This document shows positions 8,898-16,670 of a DNA stretch of 41,706 nt, one piece after another; position 1 is the first letter of the stretch, and the number at the start of each line of letters is the position of its first letter. Origin of the DNA: Verrucomicrobiaceae bacterium (GTDB lineage Bacteria; Verrucomicrobiota; Verrucomicrobiia; Verrucomicrobiales; Verrucomicrobiaceae); the NCBI GenBank assembly GCA_027489965.1, contig JAIXZA010000097.1, positions 1 through 41,706 on the forward strand, in the 5' to 3' direction. Under the pieces are notes generated by a model that was given only the letters and a program-made list of their open reading frames with translations, made no database searches and was not told where the DNA came from. Position numbers and translations under genes: made by a program.

Positions 8898-8991
8898 AAT
8901 TTCAGAACCCAGAACAACCGCCTTTCATTGCTTTAGAATTTCAGCCTTTCAGCCTTTCAGCCTTTCAGCCTTTCAGTTTTCAGCGTTTCAG
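8876..8991. repeat. Convergent octamer arrays (TTTCAGCC type)
   Basis: Three tandem NGCTGAAA octamers (8876-8899) end the preceding gene. Forty bases on, the reverse-complement motif runs forward: TTTCAG at 8939-8944, four perfect CCTTTCAG units (8945-8976), then TTTTCAG and CGTTTCAG to 8991, three bases before the next ATG. The two arrays can pair into a long hairpin. The unit is 8 bases with no spacers. Confidence 0.8.
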
Positions 8992-8994
8992 AAC

Positions 8995-10029
8995 ATGCGT
9001 AAATCCTTCGGTTTAATCGAACTGTTCCTGCTGGTTCTGTTCAGCTATCCGTTGTTCTATTATGCTTATAAGTTTGGGACGCCGGATCTCGGCAATTCGG
9101 ACTTTTACTCGTATTACGGTTTGTACAAGTCTTGGGATTTCAATGGGGTGGTGTCTCCTTTCAATACTCGTCTAATCAGTCCCTACCTTGTTTATTGGCT
9201 TCACCAAACGGGGCTTTATTATGACACCATCATCAGCTTTCAGAATCCGCTGATTTCCCAAAGGGTCTTCTTTAGCGCCGTTTTTTTTAATTATGGTTGC
9301 GCGGTGCTGACGGCTTGGGTGGTCACTCGCATGATCTGGAGGCAGTATCAAAATCGAGCTTATGCCCTGCTGTTTGGGGCGGCTTATCTGCTTGGATTTG
9401 GCACCTTGTTTTACTCGATCAATCCATTAACCGATGCCTTTGCTTACTTGCTTTGTGCTTTGATTTTCGAGGCCTATTTTTTGAGAAGTTGGTGGATTCT
9501 GCCGCTGCTGGCCATGGCGGTGGTACAGCGCGAAATCATTTTTGCTTACATCGCCCTGATGGCGTTGTTTGATGGAGTGCTAAAGAGGACTCCACGAAAA
9601 TATGCCCTTGGCGCTTTTGTCGCATCCATCCTCGGTGGTATCAGTTACGTGGTTTTACGGAAGACGGTTTTCTACACCGCAAAACACTCGGAACAAATGG
9701 AGCTGAGCAGTTTCCTAGATCGAATATTTCATCCTCAAATCGATGTAGGGGATTATGTCCGACAAGTGTTCCTGAATCAGAACATTCTGCTCTTTTATCT
9801 GTTCGTAGTCGCTTACAAATTGTTCAAGAAGCTGAGCGTCAATCAAGGGAATGCGATCCTCATTGGCGCACTCTATTTACAGGGGGTTGTGATCGGCCTT
9901 GTCGCCCTTCTCGGCAATAATCTGGGTCGATTTGTGAATCTCTTGTCTCCCATGATGCTCTTGTTCGTTGCTCTTGAGATGAAGCCGCTGTTGCAAGGTC
10001 AGTTTCGATTCGGCACTAATAACCAATAA
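8995..10029 (+). CDS. Polytopic membrane protein, possible GT-C glycosyltransferase
   Basis: This 344-residue protein has about nine hydrophobic segments and no signal peptide apart from the first helix (IELFLLVLFSYPLFYYAY). An extracytoplasmic loop after helix 1 contains DLGNSDFYSYYGLYKSW, in the position where GT-C transferases carry an acidic motif, and a YSINPLTDAFAYLL stretch follows near residue 145. GT-C enzymes use polyprenol-phosphate sugars, and the preceding gene encodes a polyprenol-phosphate sugar synthase, which makes that role attractive but unproven. It could also be a polymerase-like protein. The ATG is three bases after the octamer array and has no Shine-Dalgarno sequence. 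The TAA stop is in the same frame as the next glycosyltransferase. Confidence 0.55.
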   Translation: MRKSFGLIELFLLVLFSYPLFYYAYKFGTPDLGNSDFYSYYGLYKSWDFNGVVSPFNTRLISPYLVYWLHQTGLYYDTIISFQNPLISQRVFFSAVFFNYGCAVLTAWVVTRMIWRQYQNRAYALLFGAAYLLGFGTLFYSINPLTDAFAYLLCALIFEAYFLRSWWILPLLAMAVVQREIIFAYIALMALFDGVLKRTPRKYALGAFVASILGGISYVVLRKTVFYTAKHSEQMELSSFLDRIFHPQIDVGDYVRQVFLNQNILLFYLFVVAYKLFKKLSVNQGNAILIGALYLQGVVIGLVALLGNNLGRFVNLLSPMMLLFVALEMKPLLQGQFRFGTNNQ

Positions 10030-10092
10030 TTACAAACTATTCGTCGAGAGCCTACATTTCTCAAAGTCCTACAAATTGTTGATACCCTTGGC

Positions 10093-11229
10093 ATGGGCGG
10101 GGCTGAGACATGGCTCATGGAGGTGTTGCGGCTTTGGACGAAGAATGGTCGTGCCCAGATGGACTTTTTGCTGACAAGTGGCAACAAAGGGATCTTTGAT
10201 GATGAAGCGAAGGCGCTTGGCGCAACCCTGCATTATGTGCAGTATGGGAAAAAAACATTACCGGCTTTTAGACGTCAGCTTCGCCAAATTTTGCTGAAAA
10301 GGGGTTACTCGGCTGTGCATGATCATCAGGATTATGCGAGTGGTTGGCACTTCCTTCTCGGTGCGGGAGCGCTGCCGCCAGTTCGGGTGACGCATGTGCA
10401 CAATCCCTCCTATCAGATTCACAACAACTATGGCGTGAGTGCAACGCGTAGGTTGACTGCAAGACTTGGGAAGTTCTTTGTTTCTCGATTTGCGACGCAC
10501 ATAGCGGGCACCTCACGTCAGATGATTTCAGAATACGGACTCGATGCGCCTGCTTTTAGGCACATTCCGAGCGCGGCGCTGTATTGCGGGTTTGACCCCG
10601 CTCGCTTTGCCGGTGATCAGCCAAGTGCTAGTGCCTCGGTGCGTTTAGAATTTGGGTGGTCTCCTGAGGCTAAAGTGATACTCTTTGCGGGCAGGATTGA
10701 TCAATCGTCTGATCCTAATCATCCGCAAAATCACAAAAATTCAGCCTTTGCTGTTGATGTTGGGATACAGTCGGCTCGTTTTGATTCAAAGGTCTGTATG
10801 TTATTGGCTGGTCAGCCCAATGGGGCAACGTCCATTCTTGAAGATCGTATCCAGTCAGCTGGATTAACGAACCAAATTCGATTCATCGGCATTCGGCATG
10901 ACATTGATCGTCTGATGCTCGGCTGTGATGCTTTGCTTTTCCCATCTCGAGGCGAGGGGCTCGGAATGGTGGCTGTGGAGGCGCAGGCAGCCGGACTTCC
11001 CGTTTTGGCTTCGGAGGCCGTGCCAAAGGAATGTGTCGTTTCTTCTGAGTTGGTGACTTTTTTACCGCTTAATGGTGATGCAAAGGCGTGGGCCACCGAA
11101 TTGATGCGCCTGCTTAAACTGCCAAGGGATGCCAGAGGGGGGAATGAGGCTGTTAAAAACTCGCCCTTTGCTTTGAATCATTCTGCTGAGGCAATGTTGA
11201 AGCTTTACAGCGGAAGATCATTCGCATGA
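10093..11229 (+). CDS. Family 4 glycosyltransferase (EpsF-like), start uncertain
   Basis: This GT-B transferase of at least 378 residues has MGGAETWLM at the first ATG, THVHNPS near 100, the C-domain FAGRID at 198-203 and the EX7E motif EGLGMVAVE at 288-296. The first beta strand that every GT4 needs (KVLQIVDTLG) is encoded just upstream of ATG 10093. No ATG, GTG or TTG lies between it and the TAA stop of the previous gene (10027-10029), which is in the same frame. ATT at 10039 is the only plausible upstream start. The true protein may be about 18 residues longer. The next gene overlaps by four bases. Confidence 0.8.
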   Translation: MGGAETWLMEVLRLWTKNGRAQMDFLLTSGNKGIFDDEAKALGATLHYVQYGKKTLPAFRRQLRQILLKRGYSAVHDHQDYASGWHFLLGAGALPPVRVTHVHNPSYQIHNNYGVSATRRLTARLGKFFVSRFATHIAGTSRQMISEYGLDAPAFRHIPSAALYCGFDPARFAGDQPSASASVRLEFGWSPEAKVILFAGRIDQSSDPNHPQNHKNSAFAVDVGIQSARFDSKVCMLLAGQPNGATSILEDRIQSAGLTNQIRFIGIRHDIDRLMLGCDALLFPSRGEGLGMVAVEAQAAGLPVLASEAVPKECVVSSELVTFLPLNGDAKAWATELMRLLKLPRDARGGNEAVKNSPFALNHSAEAMLKLYSGRSFA

Positions 11230-12338
11230 TCAACTTCATTTCGAACTTGCCTCAAGATCTGCGTTCAGGTGGGTTTTCGGCGATGAATGTGGCGGCTCTT
11301 GAAGCTGTGCGGAAGTGTGGTGAGGTTCACTATGTCGGGCCGATTAATCCAGGTGTCAGTACATACCGAAAAGTGCTGTCGAAAGCTCTACGCACCTTTG
11401 GTAGACCGGGAGAGTTTTTCTTCTTTTCCAAGGAGCGTCTGTTGAGTATTCGGCAAGAGGTTCACACAAAATGCTTACCTTCAGCTGCGTTAGATTTTTA
11501 TCATGGTTTCACTCCCTGGGTGATGACTGCCGCACGAAGACCCTACATCACTTGGAGTGATTGCACCTTTCATGATTACCTGCGGATTTATCATAATCCC
11601 GCAGACTTCAAGATTGATGACATACTCCGGATTGAGGAAGTGGAAGCGCAATGGCTAGCCAAAGCGGAGCGGGTGCTATTCACCAGTCATTGGGGGGCTG
11701 CTAGAGCTTGCCAGACTTATGGTCTCTCGGCATCGAAGATTGGCGTCGTGGGTCTATTTGGAGAGGTCGATCCCCCAGATGCGGATGCCTATCAAGGTGG
11801 CCAATCGTTCCTGTTTGTATCGACCAATTTTGAAGCCAAAGGTGGGCGCGTTGTTTTAGAGGCCTTTCGCCAACTTCGAATGACACACCCTGATGCAACT
11901 TTGACCATCATCGGAGACAGCCCTTCAAATTTCGACGAGTCGGGTGTTAGCCTGACAGGATTTCTCAGAAAAGAAGAGCCTGTTGAAGCTGCAAGATTCC
12001 GCCAACTATTCGCTCAAGCACGGGCTGTAGTGCATCCCACCCGCAGTGACATTCTTCCTCTCATGCTTGTCGAGGCTGGTTACTTTGGTACGCCTGTCAT
12101 TTCTTCTCACCGGTTTGCGATCCCTGAACTTGTGAGTGACCGGGTGAATGGTCTGTTGGTCGATGACCCAAGCGATGTTGATGAAATCAGAAAAGCCATG
12201 GAGAACCTTTTGAATGATGTGACCTATGAGCCGATGAGAAAGGCTGCTTGGGTAAAAGCGCGTGGCGATTATTCAAGGCAGCGGTTTGAATCTCGTTTGG
12301 CGGAGGCAATCAAATCAGTCATCACGAGTCTCTCATGA
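11226..12338 (+). CDS. Family 4 glycosyltransferase
   Basis: This 370-residue GT-B protein is translationally coupled to its neighbours: its ATG overlaps the previous TGA as ATGA, and its own stop overlaps the next ATG the same way. The C-terminal GT4 half is clear: FLFVSTNFEAKGG near 197-209, TIIGDSP near 226-232, and DILPLMLVEAGYFGTPVIS near 277-295, where the first Glu of EX7E is Asp. The N-domain has the acceptor loop YHGFTPWV. The Asp variant occurs in some GT4 enzymes and does not by itself mean loss of activity. It presumably adds a sugar in the same pathway as the flanking transferases. Confidence 0.8.
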   Translation: MINFISNLPQDLRSGGFSAMNVAALEAVRKCGEVHYVGPINPGVSTYRKVLSKALRTFGRPGEFFFFSKERLLSIRQEVHTKCLPSAALDFYHGFTPWVMTAARRPYITWSDCTFHDYLRIYHNPADFKIDDILRIEEVEAQWLAKAERVLFTSHWGAARACQTYGLSASKIGVVGLFGEVDPPDADAYQGGQSFLFVSTNFEAKGGRVVLEAFRQLRMTHPDATLTIIGDSPSNFDESGVSLTGFLRKEEPVEAARFRQLFAQARAVVHPTRSDILPLMLVEAGYFGTPVISSHRFAIPELVSDRVNGLLVDDPSDVDEIRKAMENLLNDVTYEPMRKAAWVKARGDYSRQRFESRLAEAIKSVITSLS

Positions 12339-13417
12339 AAATTCTTTACCTTGGCGATATCTCTCCCGGTCAGACTTCCGAAATGCGTTTGTGTGCTTTG
12401 ATTCGGCTTGGTTATGAGGCAAGGGGTGTGAACACAGTTGCACCCTGGCGCAAGGCCGGATGGCTACAAAGGCAAGTGCAACGGCGTTTGAGCCGAGGAT
12501 CAGTGGTCGATGAAATCAATGAAGCCGTTTTGGCCGCAGCGCGTGAATTCCGTCCAGATATTGTCTGGGCCGATAAGCAGGAATTCCTGCGTGCAGAAAC
12601 TTTGGAATCAATCAAGAAGCTCGGTGCTCGAAGCCTTCATTTCACTCCAGACCCCTACTTCTTTTTAGACTGGAAACAGACAAGGCTCATGAATGAAGCC
12701 ATGAGTTGTTTTGATGCGCTCGTGTACTGCAAAGTCTATGAAAGCGCCAATTACGAGGGTCTTGGGAAACCTGTTTTCTACATGCCCCTTGGTTATTGCG
12801 ATGAAACGCATCGCCCGATGCCTTCGGGCGATCCTCAGTGGAACTGTTCTGTTGGCTTTTTGGGGGGCTGGGAGCCAAGAAGGGAGACTCTGCTAAGTGC
12901 GGTGGCTGCCTCCGGCGTCGATCTCAAAGTGCGTGGGGGCTATTGGGACTTTTTGAGTGATGGTAAATGGACGCTTCGACGCCATATCATCTTGAATCAA
13001 TTAGCAGGGAAAGATCATTTTAAATTCCGGCGCAATGCGGTTGTGTCCGATGCTTACTTAGGCGGGGAAGTTTATGGGGATGATTATGCACGAGCGCTGT
13101 CAGGTGCTAGAATTGGTTTGGGTTTTCTGCGCAAGGTTTGCCCTGACCAGCACACCACACGAACCTTTGAAATCCCAGCTTGTGGCAGCATGCTGCTTTC
13201 AGATCGGACCCAGGAGTGCCAAGAGTTCTTTGCCGAAGGACGCGAAGCTGAGTACTTCGACAGTCCAGAGGAACTGGTCGATAAAGTGCAGTTTTACACA
13301 ACTCACGAGCAGGCACGAGCGCACATAGCCGCCGCTGGCAGGCAACGCTGCATTGATGGTCGCTACTCTTACCTGGAGCGAATGCGTGATGCCATGACCT
13401 GGGTTAAGTCCTGGTGA
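12335..13417 (+). CDS. CgeB-like glycosyltransferase
   Basis: This 360-residue protein has the architecture of CgeB-type GT-B proteins. It has an N-terminal Rossmann-like half (MKILYLGDISPG; DIVWADKQEFL near 75-85; HFTPDPYFF at 102-110), a YMPLGYC linker at 149-155 and a C-terminal Glyco_trans_1_2 domain with TTRTFEIPACGSMLLSD near 270-285 followed by an acidic YFDSPEELVDKV stretch. CgeB-like proteins occur in spore-coat and surface polysaccharide loci and are taken to be sugar transferases. It is coupled to the preceding GT4 by a four-base ATGA overlap. Its substrate is unknown. Confidence 0.8.
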   Translation: MKILYLGDISPGQTSEMRLCALIRLGYEARGVNTVAPWRKAGWLQRQVQRRLSRGSVVDEINEAVLAAAREFRPDIVWADKQEFLRAETLESIKKLGARSLHFTPDPYFFLDWKQTRLMNEAMSCFDALVYCKVYESANYEGLGKPVFYMPLGYCDETHRPMPSGDPQWNCSVGFLGGWEPRRETLLSAVAASGVDLKVRGGYWDFLSDGKWTLRRHIILNQLAGKDHFKFRRNAVVSDAYLGGEVYGDDYARALSGARIGLGFLRKVCPDQHTTRTFEIPACGSMLLSDRTQECQEFFAEGREAEYFDSPEELVDKVQFYTTHEQARAHIAAAGRQRCIDGRYSYLERMRDAMTWVKSW

Positions 13418-13462
13418 ACAGCGACGTTGCCATTGTAACTTTAAAAACTCTTTTTCAATCTC

Positions 13463-14320
13463 ATGTTAACCGAATCATTACTCAAGTTGTACGCCCGCTA
13501 TTTCCCTCTCAATCAAGGCAAGTATCGGATAGTGGAGAGTCTTTGGAGAAAAGCCGTTGGTTCAGAGAATAGAAATCGCAAGACACGTTTAAAGGCCGGC
13601 GGATTCACCATGGACTGCGATTTGAATTTGGTCCTACAACGTCAATTTTATTTCTTTGGTACTTATTTCCTGGAACAAGAAAACTTAGCCTGCTGGGCAG
13701 AATACTCCAAGCGGGCCAAAGTCATCTTTGATGTCGGCGCAAATTTGGGAATTTACAGTTTAACGTCGGCAGCGACCCACCCGAACGTTCAGCTTTTCGC
13801 CTTCGAACCCACGGCTGCGATTGCGGCACATTTACGCCGCACTTTGGAGGATAATCATTTAAACATGATCACAGTCGTCGAAAAGGCTGTAGCAAGAACC
13901 TCTGGAACGGCTGTACTCAATCTCTGGGGAAGTAAAGCTGAGGGCAATGAAGGGATGAACTTTGTGACGCAAGAAGCCGTTGCCACGGATTCGGTCACTA
14001 TTGAAACCGTCTCTCTGGATGATTATTGTGCGCTTCAAGGAATCGAACAAATAGACTTGATGAAGATCGATATTCAAGGCAATGAGCCGGAGGCATTGCG
14101 TGGGGCCGAGCGTCTTTTATCGGAGGGAAGAATTCGTTGTATTTTCACCGAATTAAATTGGGAGCCTGATCCTAAAAAATCAGCGCCAGCTTGGGATGTT
14201 GTGGAGCTTCTTGAGAAAAAGGGTTTCGTGTTTGCTAGTCCAACTAAAAATGCGGTTCCGAAGCCTTCTGGTGAGTGGCTGCGTGGGCTTTCTGATGTGG
14301 TGGCGATTTTGCCGCATTAA
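13463..14320 (+). CDS. FkbM family SAM-dependent methyltransferase
   Basis: This 285-residue FkbM methyltransferase has a textbook motif I, VIFDVGANLGIYSL (87-100), FAFEP for the strand-2 acidic residue (near 112), and KIDIQGNEPEALRG near 197-210 as the FkbM KIDVEG-type motif (Gln in place of Glu). The N-terminal 80 residues form an extra segment common to longer family members. It starts 45 bases after the CgeB-like gene with a pyrimidine-rich leader (CTCTTTTTCAATCTC) and no Shine-Dalgarno sequence. It probably O-methylates a sugar of the polysaccharide. It is only distantly similar to the FkbM gene at 2261. Confidence 0.85.
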   Translation: MLTESLLKLYARYFPLNQGKYRIVESLWRKAVGSENRNRKTRLKAGGFTMDCDLNLVLQRQFYFFGTYFLEQENLACWAEYSKRAKVIFDVGANLGIYSLTSAATHPNVQLFAFEPTAAIAAHLRRTLEDNHLNMITVVEKAVARTSGTAVLNLWGSKAEGNEGMNFVTQEAVATDSVTIETVSLDDYCALQGIEQIDLMKIDIQGNEPEALRGAERLLSEGRIRCIFTELNWEPDPKKSAPAWDVVELLEKKGFVFASPTKNAVPKPSGEWLRGLSDVVAILPH

Positions 14321-14405
14321 TTGGGTGGTACTCACTCCCTGTGTAGGCGCATTCGCCAGAATGCGGAAGTTTTGAAATGATCTTTGCAGTGTTTGATAAA
14401 ACCTA

Positions 14406-15323
14406 ATGACACAAGGTATATCACTGGCCGTTTTATCTATAACCGTTGGTATTCCTTGTTTTCAAGGTGGTGAACGTCTTTTGCGAACTCTTGAGTTGCT
14501 TTGCCGATGTGACCCATTACCCGCAGAAATTCTCATTCATTGTGATGGTGGTTGGCGGCCTGATGAGGCGCAGTTTGATTCGTTGAAAGTGCCTGTAAGG
14601 CTCTTGTTTTCCGAAAAACCGCTCGGCCCTGGTGGCGGGCGTGATGCCTGTATCCGTGCTGCTTCTCATGACTTGGTGGTTAGCTTTGATGATGATTCTT
14701 GGCCTTTGGATACAGAATATTTTGCTCAGGCAAAGACGATCATGGATGCCATGCCACAGGCAGCGATTCTTTCTCCAGAGGTGTATTTGAAGGAGAAGCC
14801 AGTCATGCCGCAGCGCAACGAACTCAGCACGACCAAGTATTATCAAGGCAGTGCTTCGATCCATCGTCGCAGTCATTACTTAGCAGTCAGAGGTTTTGTT
14901 CCGGTGCCATCAGCTTATGGGGTCGAGGAAACGGATCTTTCTCTTCAGACTCATGCGGCAGGTTTCCAAATCTTAGAATCCCCCTGGTTGCGCGCTTGGC
15001 ATGACAGGCCACTGGCTGACAATGCTCATCAAACCATTCCTTGGATCAAGAATGAGGTTTTGCTAGCCTATTTAAGATATCCACTCATTGCCCAGCCTTG
15101 GGGCTGGTGGCGAGCTTGGCGTCACTGGTGGCGTAATCGCAGTGTTGTGAAAATCAGCGCGTTGCCGCTGTTCATCAAAGAGATATCTGCCCATTGTCAG
15201 CGCTATCAGAGTTATAAGTTTACTTACTCACTGACTCAAGTCTTGTGTCATCTTCGAATGCAGCAGGTAAGGTTTTTGATTGAATCTAACGATGGCCAAA
15301 TCCACATCCGAAGCTTGCCATGA
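14406..15323 (+). CDS. Family 2 glycosyltransferase
   Basis: This 305-residue GT2 enzyme has the N-terminal strand SITVGIPCFQGGERL (11-25), EILIHCDGG (41-49) and VVSFDDDSWP with the DXD at 95-97. YGVEETDLSLQ near 180 supplies the acidic pair expected of the catalytic base region. The C-terminal 90 residues are rich in Trp and Arg (WGWWRAWRHWWRNR) and probably sit on the membrane. An 85-base gap precedes it, with no clear ribosome site. A 97-base gap follows with a run of seven C just before the next gene. Confidence 0.8.
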   Translation: MTQGISLAVLSITVGIPCFQGGERLLRTLELLCRCDPLPAEILIHCDGGWRPDEAQFDSLKVPVRLLFSEKPLGPGGGRDACIRAASHDLVVSFDDDSWPLDTEYFAQAKTIMDAMPQAAILSPEVYLKEKPVMPQRNELSTTKYYQGSASIHRRSHYLAVRGFVPVPSAYGVEETDLSLQTHAAGFQILESPWLRAWHDRPLADNAHQTIPWIKNEVLLAYLRYPLIAQPWGWWRAWRHWWRNRSVVKISALPLFIKEISAHCQRYQSYKFTYSLTQVLCHLRMQQVRFLIESNDGQIHIRSLP

Positions 15324-15420
15324 TTGTTGGTTGGAGACTTTAAAGAGGTTGCTAGGCGAGACGCTTGCATCACTTTGAAAGCCCGAGAAAAAATAGAATC
15401 GCCGCCCCCCCGCGTTTTCA

Positions 15421-16599
15421 ATGTTATTGATCTTCGAAGCTCACCCAGTGCCTTACCACGCACCTGTCTTTCGTGCCTTACAGCAGGACTTTGACGTGCC
15501 TGTACATGTCATTTATGGGTCGGACTTCAGCCTCACGGGTTACCTCGACAAGGGCTTTGCAACACGGTTGAGTTGGGATCAGTCGCTTTTGGAAGGTTAT
15601 TCCAGTCAGTTTCTCAGTCGGGTTTCTGAAGGCGGTGCCAAGAACTATGACGAAGTTCGTCCTTGGGGAATGACGCACGCCGCTGATTCTCACCCAGGCT
15701 CGGCAGTGCTTTCGATCGGTTACTACGCCCGTTATGATTTGAGCGGGATTGGCTATGCGATTAGGCGCGGCTTACCCCTTCTATTTCGTGGGGAAACGAA
15801 TGATGAAACCCATGCTCGTTGGCCTATCTATAACCTGATGCGTACGCTTTATCTCCGGCGTCTTTATGCTCGGTGTTCAGGCATGTTGTACATCGGTCAG
15901 CGTTCGAAAGAACATTTTCAGCGTTATGGCGCGCCTGCTGATAAGCTCTTTTTTTCACCTTACTGCATTGATGAAAATCACTTTGAAGCATCACCACAAG
16001 CAGCGGCCCAAAACAGAATAGAAGTTCGGAAGTCATTAGGAGTCTCCGAGGATACTAAAGTCATTCTTTTCTCTGGTAAATTATCGAAGAAAAAAGGGGT
16101 GGATCTACTGGCCTCGGCAATTCGCTCAATGCCTGAGGAGACGAAAAAACGCCTGCATCTGCTTCTTGTTGGGGATGGTCCTTTGCGCGAACAGCTCGAA
16201 TCGCAATGTTCTACCAGCCCAGCTATCTCAACGAGTTTTGTGGGTTTCCAAAATCAGGACACGCTGGCTTCTTATTATCAAGCGGCCGATCTCCTTGTGC
16301 TTCCAAGTCGGGAGCGTGAAACTTGGGGAGTTGTCGTCAATGAAGCTTTGCTTAACGGGCTGCCTTGCATCGTTTCGGATCGGGTGGGCTGTCATCTTGA
16401 TCTGGTTAAACCTGGAGTGACTGGTGAAGTGTGCCCCGCCAATAACGTCGCAGGTCTGTCACTAGCCATTCAAAGACTTCTTGCACGTTTGCCCAGTGCA
16501 TCGATTAGCGCTGAGTGCCGAGAACAAGCAGGGCGATACTCCGTTTCCGCAGCCGCCGAGGGCATCGCCAAAGCCTGGCGTTCTCTTCCTAATCATTAG
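15421..16599 (+). CDS. Family 4 glycosyltransferase
   Basis: This 392-residue GT-B protein starts with LLIFEAHPVPYHAPVFRAL, which resembles the opening of GT4 enzymes from capsule and O-antigen clusters. The donor half has FSGKLSKKKGVDLL near 217-230, LLVGDGPLREQLE near 248-260, and the EX7E motif ETWGVVVNE near 300-308 followed by GLPCIVSDRVG. No membrane segments are seen. The start ATG is directly preceded by a C7 run and GCGTTTTCA, with no Shine-Dalgarno sequence. It faces the same direction as its neighbours and is followed by the second octamer array. Confidence 0.85.
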   Translation: MLLIFEAHPVPYHAPVFRALQQDFDVPVHVIYGSDFSLTGYLDKGFATRLSWDQSLLEGYSSQFLSRVSEGGAKNYDEVRPWGMTHAADSHPGSAVLSIGYYARYDLSGIGYAIRRGLPLLFRGETNDETHARWPIYNLMRTLYLRRLYARCSGMLYIGQRSKEHFQRYGAPADKLFFSPYCIDENHFEASPQAAAQNRIEVRKSLGVSEDTKVILFSGKLSKKKGVDLLASAIRSMPEETKKRLHLLLVGDGPLREQLESQCSTSPAISTSFVGFQNQDTLASYYQAADLLVLPSRERETWGVVVNEALLNGLPCIVSDRVGCHLDLVKPGVTGEVCPANNVAGLSLAIQRLLARLPSASISAECREQAGRYSVSAAAEGIAKAWRSLPNH

Positions 16600-16607
16600 C
16601 TCCTCGG

Positions 16608-16660
16608 CTTTCAGCGTTTTCAGTCCTTCCGAGTTTCAGCCTTTCAGCCTTTCAGCTTTT
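16608..16660 (+). repeat. Octamer array, second site (TTTCAGCC type)
   Basis: Between the GT4 stop and the polymerase ATG at 16671 lie CTTTCAGCG, TTTTCAG, then TTTCAGCC, TTTCAGCC and TTTCAGCT in tandem (16634-16657). CTCGG (16603-16607) and CCGAG (16629-16633) also form a short inverted repeat around the first units. The orientation matches that of the array at 8939-8991. Confidence 0.7.
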
Positions 16661-16670
16661 CCTCCCCCCT

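Noticed and set aside
8939..8991. Tandem repeats resembling a small CRISPR array
   Set aside because: The unit is only 8 bases and there are no spacers or cas genes; it is a simple tandem repeat.
15405..15411. C7 run ten bases before a GT4 start, and a C6 run before 16671, considered as phase-variable tracts
   Set aside because: Homopolymers this short are not strong evidence for slipped-strand switching, and both are outside the coding sequence.
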